Positions 30,461-39,943 of a stretch of 42,206 nucleotides of DNA are shown one piece after another. The stretch is taken from the NCBI RefSeq assembly GCF_030064895.1, contig NZ_JASJEB010000024.1, positions 1-42,206 on the forward strand, in the 5' to 3' direction. The position numbers were made by a program, and so were the translations under genes. The first letter of the stretch is position 1; every line of letters begins with the position of its first letter. Source of the stretch: Crocosphaera sp. (lineage in GTDB: Bacteria; Cyanobacteriota; Cyanobacteriia; Cyanobacteriales; Microcystaceae). Below the pieces are notes generated by a model. The model searched no databases. It worked only from the letters and a program-made list of their open reading frames with translations, and was not told the origin of the DNA.

Positions 30461-30688
30461 CCTTTCAAAAAAGATATTCTCTTGAACGTTATGGGACAAA
30501 TTTATTAAGAACAAATGCAACAATAGGAAGCGCAAAACAAAGTAGTGGTAAAAGTAGATTTTGAGGTCATTACTTATGATTTACCTAGACAGTTACAAGT
30601 TAGTGGAGTATTAGGAATGGACTATTTACAACAACGGAAAGCTGTTATTTCTCTTCATAATGCAACAATTTATTTTGAAAATGAATAA
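30457..30688 (+). pseudogene. Broken retropepsin-like aspartic protease
   Basis: The first frame gives MTFQKRYSLERYGTNLL and ends at TGA 30562-30564. A second frame continues with VKVDFEVITYDLPRQLQVSG, VLGMDYLQQRKAVISLHNAT and a stop at 30686-30688, the C-terminal half of a clan-AA aspartic protease. The catalytic D-T-G segment is missing, so a deletion with frameshift has removed the centre. Confidence 0.65.
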
Positions 30689-30752
30689 GGGAGTCTTAGT
30701 GATACAATTACTCTATACTATTAATGGGAAAATAAGCAAAAATAAAAATCAA

Positions 30753-30794
30753 ATAATCCTCAACAAGATAAAATAACCCATAAGGAAATCTAGA
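30753..30794. repeat. 42-bp copy of the RelE/ParE toxin gene
   Basis: These 42 bases are identical to 29593-29634, inside the toxin pseudogene (the LSRFPYGLFYLVEDY part), in the same orientation. No other part of the toxin is present. It shows that a second toxin copy once lay here. Confidence 0.8.
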
Positions 30795-31061
30795 CAACAA
30801 TTCCCCTATAGCACTTTTAGCATAAAATGTCAAGGTCAGAAAAAGTAGAAACTATAATCAGTTCCTCTTCGAGTTAGCAGTTAATCAAGTGGTCGGCCCC
30901 TCATACCCCACTAAGACCTGTATAACCGAGATATTCAGCCCAAAATTTTCAAGATAACATTTCTTTAAGTAGTATTAAATAGTATAATGATGAGCATTAA
31001 GAAAAATTAAGTTTTTTCATCGTTTTCTCACACTACCTATAACAAGGAGATTCGAGACTGA
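30795..31061 (+). promoter_or_regulatory. desB upstream region
   Basis: No gene is seen. The 3' part is very AT-rich (TAGTATTAAATAGTATAATG around 30968-30987 contains a TATAAT -10-like box) and is followed by a leader of about 75 bases with AAGGAG before the desB ATG. desB genes are induced by cold in other cyanobacteria; a long 5' leader would allow that control, but I see no proven element. Confidence 0.35.
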
Positions 31062-32111
31062 ATGCAGCAACCAATGACTGTCAATAGGCCAGAACCCAAA
31101 GTGGTCGACCTTCCGTTTAGCTTAAAAGATGTTAAAGAGGCCATTCCTCCCCATTGTTTTGAGTCTTCTGCTATAAGATCATTAGCTTATTTTTTTTGGG
31201 ATATTTTCGTAATATCTGTTCTTTATGTTATCGCTGATTATTTAGATTCTTGGTTTTTTTGGCCTATTTTTTGGGTCATGCAAGGAACTATGTTCTGGGC
31301 CTTATTTGTGGTAGGACATGATTGTGGCCATGGTTCTTTTTCCCGCTACAAATGGTTAAATAATCTGATTGGTCATTTGTCCCATACTCCCATTTTAGTA
31401 CCGTTTCATGGTTGGCGCATTAGTCATCGCACACATCATAAAAATACAGGTAATATTGATACAGACGAAAGTTGGTATCCTGTTACAGATTCTAAATATA
31501 ATGAGATGGACTGGTTAGAAAAATTTGCCCGTTTTAAACTGGTTTTATTTCTCTATCCTCTTTATTTATTTAAGCGTTCTCCAGGCAGAAAAGGAACTCA
31601 TTTTAACCCAGAGAGTGATCTATTTCGTCCCTCTGAAAAATGGGATGTTTTAACAAGTACAATCTCCTGTGCTTTAATGATAGCTTTCTTAGGAGTTTTA
31701 GCCTATCAATTTGGCTTTTTGTGGTTACTTAAATATTATTTAGGTCCCTATATTGTTTTTGTGGTTTGGTTAGATTTAGTCACCTTTTTACACCATACTG
31801 ATCCCGATGTTCCTTGGTATCGTGGTAAAGATTGGTACTTTTTAAAAGGAGCTTTATCTACGGTGGATCATGATTACGGATTCATCAATAATATCCATCA
31901 TAATATCGGAACCCATGTGGCTCATCATATCTTTTTAACAATGCCCCATTATCATCTAAAAACGGCAACGGAAGCCATTAAACCAGTTTTAGGTGAGTAT
32001 TATCGTAAGTCAGATCATTCCATTTTAGAAGCGTTTATTCGGGGTTACAAAATTTGTCATGTGGTTCCCGATGAAGGTGGTAAAGTTTACACTGAACCAA
32101 GAGAGTTGTAA
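31062..32111 (+). CDS. desB: Omega-3 (delta-15) acyl-lipid desaturase
   Basis: 349 residues with membrane helices around 40-90 and 195-245. The three His boxes of front-face di-iron desaturases are present: GHDCGHGS (about 87-94), HRTHHKN (about 123-129) and HNIGTHVAHHIF (about 284-295). DLPFSLKDVKEAIPPHCFES and KLVLFLYPLYLFKRSPGR are typical of the DesB branch rather than DesA or DesC. It puts a double bond at the omega-3 position of membrane lipid fatty acids, with ferredoxin as donor. ATG at 31062 has AAGGAG at 12 bases; ATG at 31074 is possible. Monocistronic. Confidence 0.93.
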   Translation: MQQPMTVNRPEPKVVDLPFSLKDVKEAIPPHCFESSAIRSLAYFFWDIFVISVLYVIADYLDSWFFWPIFWVMQGTMFWALFVVGHDCGHGSFSRYKWLNNLIGHLSHTPILVPFHGWRISHRTHHKNTGNIDTDESWYPVTDSKYNEMDWLEKFARFKLVLFLYPLYLFKRSPGRKGTHFNPESDLFRPSEKWDVLTSTISCALMIAFLGVLAYQFGFLWLLKYYLGPYIVFVVWLDLVTFLHHTDPDVPWYRGKDWYFLKGALSTVDHDYGFINNIHHNIGTHVAHHIFLTMPHYHLKTATEAIKPVLGEYYRKSDHSILEAFIRGYKICHVVPDEGGKVYTEPREL

Positions 32112-32114
32112 TCT

Positions 32115-32147
32115 GAGTTCGGAGTTCGGAGTTCGGAGTTCGGAGTT
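32115..32147. repeat. Heptamer minisatellite (GAGTTCG)n
   Basis: Four and a half GAGTTCG units start three bases after the desB stop. The rest of 32112-32400 holds no gene and carries the promoter of the copper ATPase. The same heptamer in reverse occurs inside the MITE at 11957-12067. Confidence 0.85.
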
Positions 32148-32400
32148 ATGATTTTTTAAAGAAAAAAATGAGGCTTTAAGACTTCTGAGAAAGGGGAAGG
32201 TATTTTATTAAGTATCTTCCCTTAACTATTATTATATTTTTCCCTATACAACGAATGTGCTACGAGTGACAGCTAAAGAAAATATAAATTTAAAGAATAA
32301 TAACAGTTGAAAATTTTCCCATACTCTAGAATTGAGGAAACTATATTTATTAATGAGATCGAGATCAGCAATATCCACTGATCCCTAATGAAAGCAAAAT

Positions 32401-34752
32401 ATGGTACAACTCTCCTTAAAACCAGAATCAACCACCCCTAAACCCTTGGTAGAAACCGTTACCCTTGATGTCCAAGGAATGAAATGTGCCGGTTGTGTCA
32501 AAGCAGTGGAAAGACAATTAACACAACAGTCCGGCGTAGTTTCAGCTTGCGTTAATCTAATTACAGAAGTAGCGGTGATTAACTACGAACCGCAAACGGT
32601 TCAAGCAGAAATTTTAGCCGAAAAATTAACAAAAATTGGCTTTTCCTCCGATATTCGCACCTCACAAACCCTCACCCCTCAACAAATTCATCTTAACCAA
32701 AGTCAAAGACGGGAAGCAGAAGCGAGACAACAAAAAAATAATCTCATTACCGCCGCAATTTTACTAATATTTTCAGCCCTCGGCCATTTAGAACACTTTG
32801 GGGGTCCAACCCTTCCCCTAATAAGTAGTTTATGGTTTCATTGGGGACTAGCTACCATGGCCCTACTCATTCCCGGTCGAGAAATTATCATAGATGGTTG
32901 GCGAGGACTTTCCCACGGTATGGCTAACATGAATACGTTAGTCGGTTTAGGAACCCTCAGTGCTTACTTAACCAGCAGTGTAGCCTTTCTTGTCCCTAGT
33001 TTGGGTTGGGAATGCTTTTTTGATGAACCCGTGATGTTATTAGGCTTTATTCTCCTGGGCCGTACCCTAGAAAAACAAGCCAGAAACCGTGCTTCCTCAG
33101 CTCTAGAAGCCTTAATCGCCCTACAACCATCCCTAGCTAGGTTAGTCGGTGACCCCTTCTCTGATGATAGTTCTAGCATCGAAATTCCCGTAGAGCAAGT
33201 ACGAGTGGGAGAATACGTCAAAATTTTGCCAGGGGAAAAAATACCCGTTGACGGAGAAATTATTACAGGAAAAACAGCCATAGATGAATCTTTGGTAACA
33301 GGAGAATCATTACCCATAGCCAAAAACCCTGGAGACAGAGCGATCGCAGGAACCCTTAACCATTCTGGCGTAATTACCCTCAAAACCACAGAAGTTGGCG
33401 CAGATACTACCTTAGCTAAGATTATCGCTTCTGTAGAAACGGCACAAACCCGTAAGGCCCCCATTCAAAAGTTAGCCGATACAGTAGCAGGTTATTTCGC
33501 CTACGGGGTGATGATTTTAGCCTCATTAACCTTTCTTTTTTGGTATCTTTTGGGAACACATTGGTATCCCCAAGTATTGAGCCTCAATTCTATGGGAATG
33601 TCAACCTCACCCTTACTACTAAGTTTAAAACTAGCGATCGCAGTTTTAGTGATAGCTTGTCCTTGTGCCTTGGGTTTAGCTACTCCCACCGCCATTTTAG
33701 TGGGAACCGGCATAGGTTCAGAGAGAGGACTATTAATTAAAGGGGGAGATGTCTTAGAAAAAGTTCATCAACTGGAAGGAGTAATCTTCGACAAAACAGG
33801 AACCCTAACCGTTGGCCATCCCACTGTAACCGATTGTATTTCTTGGGGAGAGATGGAAGCGCAAACTTTACTACAACTAGCAGCAACCGTAGAAAGTGGC
33901 ACCAATCACCCTCTAGGGTTAGCTATCCTGGAAAAAGCCCAACAAGAAGAATTATTCTTACTATCTGCTACAGATTTTTACACAGAAGCCGGCTCAGGGG
34001 TAGAAGCGATGGTTGAAGGTGAAAAAGTTTGGTTAGGTAATCAAAGATGGTTACAGGAAAAAGGTTTGCTCGTAGATGAGGAACAAAAAACCTTTATCAG
34101 TGCCTTAAACCAAGCCGGTAAAACTGTGGTTTATTTAGGGGTAGAAGGTTCAATACAAGGGGTTTTAGCCCTCAAAGATAACTTAAGACCTGATGCCCAA
34201 AAAACCGTCTCAGAATTGCAAAAACGGGGCTTAGAAGTAATCTTGTTGACAGGGGATCACCCCCAAGTTGCTCAAGCTATTGCTAGTCAAGTGGGTATTA
34301 CTCAAGTATTGGCAGAAATTCCTCCCAGTGGCAAAGCTGCTGTAGTTGAAAAGTTACAACAAAGCAAAAAAGTGGCCATGGTAGGGGATGGGATTAACGA
34401 CGCACCGGCCTTGGCCCAAGCGGATCTCGGCATCTCTTTACAAGGTGCAACCGAAGTGGCCATGGAAACCGCCGATATTGTTCTGATGAGCGATCAACTG
34501 TGGGATGTGATCACAGCCATGGATCTCAGTTTAGGGACATTTAGAAAAATTCGGCAAAATCTAATGTGGGCTTTAGGTTATAATACACTTGCTATACCTA
34601 TGGCTGCTGGAATTTTACTACCCAGTTTAGGCTTAATGCTAAGTCCAGCAATGGCCGCAGGGTTTATGGCCTTTAGTTCGGTGACAGTGGTGACCAATTC
34701 TTTATTACTTCGTTATCGAAAATTTGGGTTGATCCAAAGCACTATAGTTTAA
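32401..34752 (+). CDS. ctaA: Copper P1B-type ATPase (cyanobacterial CtaA-like)
   Basis: 783 residues. An N-terminal HMA domain (DVQGMKCAGCVKAVERQL, Cys pair near residues 30-33) is followed by eight membrane helices. CPC is in AIAVLVIACPCALGLATP (about 419-436), the phosphorylated Asp in FDKTGTLTVG (about 464), the HP dipeptide in SGTNHPLGLA, and the hinge in MVGDGINDAPALAQADLGIS. Synechocystis has two such pumps, CtaA (plasma membrane) and PacS (thylakoid), which feed copper to plastocyanin and cytochrome oxidase. The N-terminal extension and GMKCAGC favour CtaA; that choice is moderate. The symbol clashes with haem A synthase. The FHA gene starts 13 bases downstream. Confidence 0.88.
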   Translation: MVQLSLKPESTTPKPLVETVTLDVQGMKCAGCVKAVERQLTQQSGVVSACVNLITEVAVINYEPQTVQAEILAEKLTKIGFSSDIRTSQTLTPQQIHLNQSQRREAEARQQKNNLITAAILLIFSALGHLEHFGGPTLPLISSLWFHWGLATMALLIPGREIIIDGWRGLSHGMANMNTLVGLGTLSAYLTSSVAFLVPSLGWECFFDEPVMLLGFILLGRTLEKQARNRASSALEALIALQPSLARLVGDPFSDDSSSIEIPVEQVRVGEYVKILPGEKIPVDGEIITGKTAIDESLVTGESLPIAKNPGDRAIAGTLNHSGVITLKTTEVGADTTLAKIIASVETAQTRKAPIQKLADTVAGYFAYGVMILASLTFLFWYLLGTHWYPQVLSLNSMGMSTSPLLLSLKLAIAVLVIACPCALGLATPTAILVGTGIGSERGLLIKGGDVLEKVHQLEGVIFDKTGTLTVGHPTVTDCISWGEMEAQTLLQLAATVESGTNHPLGLAILEKAQQEELFLLSATDFYTEAGSGVEAMVEGEKVWLGNQRWLQEKGLLVDEEQKTFISALNQAGKTVVYLGVEGSIQGVLALKDNLRPDAQKTVSELQKRGLEVILLTGDHPQVAQAIASQVGITQVLAEIPPSGKAAVVEKLQQSKKVAMVGDGINDAPALAQADLGISLQGATEVAMETADIVLMSDQLWDVITAMDLSLGTFRKIRQNLMWALGYNTLAIPMAAGILLPSLGLMLSPAMAAGFMAFSSVTVVTNSLLLRYRKFGLIQSTIV

Positions 34753-34765
34753 ACTTGGTTTAGCG

Positions 34766-35230
34766 ATGGCTGAAAAATCCGTACTCCCTCAACGAGAACA
34801 TTTCTTGATTGTCGAGGATGATAAAGGCAGACAAGAAATATCCCTGCGAGAACCCACCTACACTGTGGGGCGATCGCGCGAATGTGATATTCGTCTGCGC
34901 TCTCAGTTTATCTCTCGCCATCATGCCACCCTCTATCGACGCATTCGAGAAGATGGCTCAAGTTACTATCGTATTGTCGATGGGGATCTCGACGGGAAAC
35001 GGAGTGTTAATGGGTTGTTGATCAATAAGGCTAAGATTAAACAAAACTCCCACGATCTTCAGGATGGGGACGAAATTGTTTTTGGTCCCCAGGTATTTGC
35101 TATTTACCAGCATCGACGGCGAGATAAGTTCCCAACCCTACCTAGTAACGATCCCTTCGATATTACTCTAATTGACCCTGCTATGATGGAGTATGATGAG
35201 GATACGAAAGAACACGATACGAAAGAATGA
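34766..35230 (+). CDS. FHA-domain protein
   Basis: 154 residues. A single forkhead-associated domain fills residues 25-115: YTVGRSRECDIRLRSQFISR and HHATLYRRI (the GRS, SRHHA phosphothreonine-binding set), then NGLLINKAKI and LQDGDEIVFGPQ. The acidic tail ends in a short tandem repeat (DTKEHDTKE). It would read phosphothreonines made by Ser/Thr kinases such as the one at 38154-39803. The gene is 13 bases after the copper ATPase and probably in the same transcript, although a functional link is not obvious. Confidence 0.9.
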   Translation: MAEKSVLPQREHFLIVEDDKGRQEISLREPTYTVGRSRECDIRLRSQFISRHHATLYRRIREDGSSYYRIVDGDLDGKRSVNGLLINKAKIKQNSHDLQDGDEIVFGPQVFAIYQHRRRDKFPTLPSNDPFDITLIDPAMMEYDEDTKEHDTKE

Positions 35231-35281
35231 GGTAGTTAAGAATCCAGGCCATCGTCAATTATTATGGGGAATGAGGGAAAA

Positions 35282-36247
35282 ATGTTGCGTAAAAATCAAA
35301 TATTAGTATTAGAAAAAATTTCCCAAAGAATTAAGTTCATCCTTTCGATTCCCTCAGCGAAAGAACACTTTAAAACCTATGCTCCCATATTTATTATTGG
35401 CGCACCTCGCAGTGGAACCACTGTAACCCTTAAGTTATTTAAAAATCAACCTTCAATAACTTCTTTGTTTGAACCTGGAGCGTTTTGGTTCAAAGCATTT
35501 GGTGATGGTGTTGATGATAGTTATAAAAATAGTTTAAATTGGCTAGGTTTTCAAGCATTGAGGTATTTATATTATAGAGAAATTACAGACCAAAATCCCT
35601 ATTTAGTGGTTAAAGATCCTAGGGATAGTATTCGTATAGAAACCTTAAATTATTTATTTCCTAATGCGAAATTTATTCAGGTTATTCGTGATGGAAGAGA
35701 TGTCGTTGCGTCAATGATGAAAACTTTTGAACATGACGTTTATTATTTGCCAAATGAATCCTGGCCTCATGTGCGTATTCCTAATTATAAAAATTTATTA
35801 GATAATCCTTCTTACATTAACGCAGCAATTCAATGGAAATATTGTGTAGAGTCTAGTTTATCAGGACTTGAAAAGATTCCTCAAGAAAGACAATTAACTT
35901 TTAAATATGAAGATTTAATTAGTAATCCTTTAACAAATGCTAGGAAAGTTTTACAGTTTGCTTATCCACAATTACAAATCGATAATAATGCTTTAAACAC
36001 TGTTATTTCTTCCATTTCTAATCAAGTTACCAAGAATAATAAGGATCTAGCTTTTATACCTAATAAAGCAGGATTATCTTGGCAAGATAGGATGAATCAA
36101 TTATCGTCTCTAATTGAAAATGATGCGGGATCAGGAACAACTTCAGAGTCAGTAAGAGTGGGAAAATGGCAACAAGAATTAGATGAGACCATTTTATCAG
36201 AAATTGAACCATTGATTGGTAGTTTACTAATTAAATTAGGTTATTAA
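35282..36247 (+). CDS. PAPS-dependent sulfotransferase
   Basis: 321 residues. The 5'-phosphosulfate-binding loop is FIIGAPRSGTTVTLKLF (about residues 37-53), and the 3'-phosphate site is FIQVIRDGRDVVASMM (about 135-150). TFKYEDLISNP and the closing GKWQQELDETILSEIEPLIG are usual in this family. The acceptor is likely a surface polysaccharide or glycolipid, because two glycosyltransferases follow convergently. ATG at 35282 with GAGGGA just before it is preferred to ATG at 35264. Its stop overlaps the stop of the convergent glycosyltransferase by 4 bases. Confidence 0.85.
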   Translation: MLRKNQILVLEKISQRIKFILSIPSAKEHFKTYAPIFIIGAPRSGTTVTLKLFKNQPSITSLFEPGAFWFKAFGDGVDDSYKNSLNWLGFQALRYLYYREITDQNPYLVVKDPRDSIRIETLNYLFPNAKFIQVIRDGRDVVASMMKTFEHDVYYLPNESWPHVRIPNYKNLLDNPSYINAAIQWKYCVESSLSGLEKIPQERQLTFKYEDLISNPLTNARKVLQFAYPQLQIDNNALNTVISSISNQVTKNNKDLAFIPNKAGLSWQDRMNQLSSLIENDAGSGTTSESVRVGKWQQELDETILSEIEPLIGSLLIKLGY

Positions 36248-37146
36248 AAAGAAAGTTTCGATATTTGTTTTTTCCATCGCTGTGATAAAAGTGTAAATCT
36301 ATAGTGTGGATCAAAAGTTAGTGCTTTAAACTGAGTCCATAGGGCAAATTTATAATCTTTGTAAATCGGCCAAACTAATTTAAACAGTTTTACCATTTCA
36401 TGACATTTAACTTGATTTTTGAATTGAAGATAAGGAATCGCATAATTTTTTTCAAAGAATTGATCATAAACTTTAATTATTTCTTTAGACCACAGCCAAT
36501 AATTTCTAGATAGATTATTATCGTGATTATTTTTTAAGACTAAAGCTTCAGGAATATGAAGAATTTTCCCTCGAACAGATAACTTTAAATATAAGTCTAG
36601 ATCATTACAAATATGTAATGATTCATTGAGCAAACCTGCCTTTAATAAAGTCGATTTACGTAGTAAAGTTAATGATAAAGAATGAATAACATTTTGCATC
36701 AATAAATGATAAGTAAAATCATCGTATGCAGACAAAGGTTTTAAATTCTTGAGAATTTTATTGTTATTCTGACTGACTTCAAAGTAATTACAGTATGAAA
36801 GCACGGCCTCTGGAAAAAATTGTAATTGTTTAACCTGAGATTCTAAATAATTAGGCAACCATTGATCATCGTGGTCTAAAAAAGCAATAAATTCACCTTT
36901 ACTAGCATTAATTCCCATATTTCTAGCTGCCGCATTACCTACATTTTTTTGCATTCTAATCAACTTAAATTCGGGATAGTTCTTGGAAATCCAATCAGCA
37001 GTTTTATCTGTAGAAGCATCATCAATAATAATTAGTTCGTAGTTTTTATAACTTTGTTTAATAACACTTTCGATGGTATCTTTTATTAAAAACCCTCGGT
37101 TATAAGTAGGAATAATTACAGATACTAATAAATTAGAGCTTTGCAT
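36244..37146 (-). CDS. Family 2 glycosyltransferase
   Basis: 300 residues, GT-A fold. VSVIIPTYNRGFLIKDTIES is the nucleotide-binding start, ELIIIDDASTDKTADW and NVGNAAARNMGINASKGEFI follow, and FLDHDDQWLPNYL holds the DxD metal site (Asp near residue 100). The C-terminal 100 residues are helical with aromatics and could touch the membrane. The donor and acceptor are unknown. It is 14 bases downstream of the next glycosyltransferase and transcribed with it. Confidence 0.88.
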   Translation of the reverse strand: MQSSNLLVSVIIPTYNRGFLIKDTIESVIKQSYKNYELIIIDDASTDKTADWISKNYPEFKLIRMQKNVGNAAARNMGINASKGEFIAFLDHDDQWLPNYLESQVKQLQFFPEAVLSYCNYFEVSQNNNKILKNLKPLSAYDDFTYHLLMQNVIHSLSLTLLRKSTLLKAGLLNESLHICNDLDLYLKLSVRGKILHIPEALVLKNNHDNNLSRNYWLWSKEIIKVYDQFFEKNYAIPYLQFKNQVKCHEMVKLFKLVWPIYKDYKFALWTQFKALTFDPHYRFTLLSQRWKKQISKLSF

Positions 37147-37160
37147 AGTTATGTTAGAAT

Positions 37161-38108
37161 TTATTTGGGATTAAATATTGTTTTTAAGTAATAAAAAGGA
37201 CTGAGAAAACTTCCCCAATAAAATTGTAACTCAAAAGCAGAAATTAAGTTGTTGTTAACCTCAGATTTATATTTAAGTAAGTGTAGTAAAATTCTTCTAA
37301 AATTCCCCAAGATTGTCCTCACCAAAATTAAAGGTTTTTGCCAATTTTTAGCTAAAATCATTCTTAACTGACAAGTAGCTAAACCTGTTCCCATTGCTAA
37401 GGGAAGTAAATAATCTTGGGACAGGCGATCTTTTGGTATCACATGATGTAGAATCATCTTAGGATTGTACCAAATTTCCCAACCTTTTTTATGAAGATAT
37501 AATAGAACTTCATAATCTTCTCCAGCTATATTATATTTACCAACACGACCTATTAAATAAGTCTTTTGAGGAACACTCTCAATCCATGCTTGTCTTCTAA
37601 CCACTAATCCTGCGCCGGGGGGCAATCTTAACTTTTCTGGTTCAAATAAACAAGGTTTTTGTCCATGATCTCTAATTGCTAAAAATTGAGAAATCACCCC
37701 GAAATTATCGGGAGTTTTCTGCTCAAAATCTCCCACTATTTTGCCACTAAATGCTCCCACTTGAGGATATTTTTTACTGAATTCATAAGCTTCATAAATC
37801 CAATTATTTTGTGGTAAATTATCATCATCAATAAAGCTAATTAGTTTTCCTTTTGCTTCCTTTATTGCTCGTTTTCTAGCAAAAGCTAATCCTTGCTGAG
37901 GTTCAAAATAATATTTCAATGGCCAAGAGAACTGCCAATTTTCTTGATAAGTTTTAATAACATTGACTGTACTATCTGTACTATTGTTATCAATAATAAT
38001 AATCTCTCCTATCAAATTATTTATCTTAATTTGCTCTTGTAAGCAGTCTAAAACTTTAGGTAGCTTATTGGCTCCATTGTAAGTAGGAATTATAACAGAG
38101 AAGTCCAT
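37161..38108 (-). CDS. hpsE: Family 2 glycosyltransferase, HpsE-like
   Basis: 315 residues. DFSVIIPTYNGANKLPKVLD, IIIIDNNSTDSTVNVI, EPQQGLAFARKRAIKEAKGK and ISFIDDDNLPQNNWI (metal Asp) form the GT-A part. LPPGAGLVVRRQAWIESVPQ, IAGEDYEVLLYLHKKGWEIW and a C-terminal FYWGSFLSPFYYL membrane-like end match the hormogonium polysaccharide glycosyltransferase HpsE as I remember it. In a unicellular organism it would act in exopolysaccharide synthesis. The symbol is tentative. Confidence 0.8.
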   Translation of the reverse strand: MDFSVIIPTYNGANKLPKVLDCLQEQIKINNLIGEIIIIDNNSTDSTVNVIKTYQENWQFSWPLKYYFEPQQGLAFARKRAIKEAKGKLISFIDDDNLPQNNWIYEAYEFSKKYPQVGAFSGKIVGDFEQKTPDNFGVISQFLAIRDHGQKPCLFEPEKLRLPPGAGLVVRRQAWIESVPQKTYLIGRVGKYNIAGEDYEVLLYLHKKGWEIWYNPKMILHHVIPKDRLSQDYLLPLAMGTGLATCQLRMILAKNWQKPLILVRTILGNFRRILLHLLKYKSEVNNNLISAFELQFYWGSFLSPFYYLKTIFNPK

Positions 38109-38153
38109 CTAATTATTAAGTCACAAGTTTTGAAAAAATTAACCAGAAAAAAT

Positions 38154-39803
38154 CTACCAAAAACCTCGTTTTCCAGTAGGCATAACCGTGCGCCAATTTG
38201 TTTTTGCCACGGATAATTGAGCCTCGGTAATTCTAGCACCATTGAGATCGACCCCACAAAGATTAGCCCCTTGTAGGTTAGCATAAGTCAGGTTAGCTCC
38301 ACAAAGACTAGCCCCCCTTAAATCCGCTCCATTTAAGTTAGCGTAGCCCAAATAAGCTTCATTAAGATTAGCATTTTTCATCACAGCTTGGGTCAAATCT
38401 GTTCTACCAAGATCGGCACGGCATAACTCAGCCCCTTGTAAATTAATGTGACTTAATTTGGAGTCATAGAAACTAATTCCTGGTAAAAAAGCTTTAGATA
38501 AATTGAGTTCGTCTAATTCCTGATGAGCAAAATCGCGACGGCCTTTATTATAAGCTTCTAATAAGGTTTTTTCGCGCCATTTTTTCTTCTTTTTGTTAGT
38601 TTGTGCCGCATCAGAATAAGTGCCTTTTCCACGGCCACGACGACGGGTGGAAGTTCCTCCATGAGCTATATTATAAACACTTCCTGGTGCCGCTCCACCC
38701 CCTCCACCTCCACCTCTATCGTTAACGCCAGTAGAGATAGGTTGATTGAGTTTAGTTGAAACCGAAGAAACCGTATTTCCCCGACTTCTCGTCGAAGGTG
38801 AGGTACTGATTAACCCTGCACTCACCGAAGAATTGGGATTTGATGAGCTACTGGAAGTCTTGAAACCCGTTATCATAGTGGTCATGCTATCTTCCATCCC
38901 CTGTTCATAAGGGGCCATGGCCATAGCATCTAAGACTTGTTCGGCTGACTTGTAGCGATGTTTAACCGACACCTCCAACATATTTGTGAGAACTTTGGCC
39001 AAAGAATCGCTAATATCCACGTAGGGTTCCCAGGCAATTTCCCCGGTTTCTGGGTCACAACCAATATCTTTGGGGGTTTTAGCCGTTAATAAGTAAACAC
39101 AGGTCACACCCACTGCATAAATATCACTGGCGTAAACAGGACGCATAGCCATTTGTTCGGGAGGAGCAAAACCGGCGGTTCCCACAGCAAAGGCGGTAAA
39201 GGCGCTTTGGGCGTTATTGGCGACCATAGAATTAACTTGGTTTTTTACCGCCCCAAAGTCAATTAATACCAGTTTACGGTCTTTTTGAGCGCGGATGAGG
39301 TTAGCTGGTTTGATGTCACGGTGAATGACTTTCTGAGAATGAATGTACTGTAGAATTGGTAAGAGTTCTGTTAAAAATTGTTTGACCCCTGCCTCCGTAA
39401 AAGGCCCATTTTTCTTAACCTCTTGATGAAGGTTGTATCCTTTGATGTATTCTTGAACCAGATAAAATTCTTTGTTTTGTTCAAAAAAATCTAATAATCT
39501 AGGCACTTGAGGATGATTTCCTACTTTTTCCAATGTGGCCGCTTCTCTTTCAAATAATTCCTTGGCCATTTTGTATACTTGGGGGTCATCAGTGGAGGGC
39601 CTTAGCTGTTTGACAACGCAGATAGGATTGCCTGGAAGGGCAACATCCGCGGCCCCAAAAGTAGCCCCAAAGCCACCTTTTCCTAGAATACCTAAAGGTT
39701 GATAACGTTTGTTTAATCGTAGTTCAGAACCGCAAGATTGACAGACTGTCACATTATTAGGGTTTTTGGGTTGGGCGCAAGATGGGTTTACACAGTAGCT
39801 CAT
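38154..39803 (-). CDS. spkB: Ser/Thr protein kinase with pentapeptide repeats (SpkB-like)
   Basis: 549 residues. The N-terminal zinc-ribbon-like Cys motif CVNPSCAQP...TVCQSCG (Cys4, 9, 23 and 26) is followed by a Hanks-type kinase: LGKGGFGATF (P-loop), CVVKQL (Lys), IHRDIKPANLI and LIDFGAVK, with GTAGFAPPEQ in the activation segment. A low-complexity linker (about 305-400: Ser/Thr-rich, then a poly-Gly run) leads to a basic stretch and about nine pentapeptide repeats (A-[DN]-L-x-x; about 455-530). This is the SpkB architecture of Synechocystis (Slr1697), linked there to oxidative-stress tolerance and phosphorylation of GlyS. The start is ATG at 39803. Confidence 0.92.
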   Translation of the reverse strand: MSYCVNPSCAQPKNPNNVTVCQSCGSELRLNKRYQPLGILGKGGFGATFGAADVALPGNPICVVKQLRPSTDDPQVYKMAKELFEREAATLEKVGNHPQVPRLLDFFEQNKEFYLVQEYIKGYNLHQEVKKNGPFTEAGVKQFLTELLPILQYIHSQKVIHRDIKPANLIRAQKDRKLVLIDFGAVKNQVNSMVANNAQSAFTAFAVGTAGFAPPEQMAMRPVYASDIYAVGVTCVYLLTAKTPKDIGCDPETGEIAWEPYVDISDSLAKVLTNMLEVSVKHRYKSAEQVLDAMAMAPYEQGMEDSMTTMITGFKTSSSSSNPNSSVSAGLISTSPSTRSRGNTVSSVSTKLNQPISTGVNDRGGGGGGGAAPGSVYNIAHGGTSTRRRGRGKGTYSDAAQTNKKKKKWREKTLLEAYNKGRRDFAHQELDELNLSKAFLPGISFYDSKLSHINLQGAELCRADLGRTDLTQAVMKNANLNEAYLGYANLNGADLRGASLCGANLTYANLQGANLCGVDLNGARITEAQLSVAKTNWRTVMPTGKRGFW

Positions 39804-39943
39804 TCACTCTTACCGATGTCACGTTATGGACTTTGACCGAGCGGATACAAAAAGCGGTCGAGATTACCTTCATCCGGTTATCTAGTTTTAATATGCCCGA
39901 ATTTGCTAGGAAAGTAACAGAGAAGACTGAGAGTTTGGGGGGT

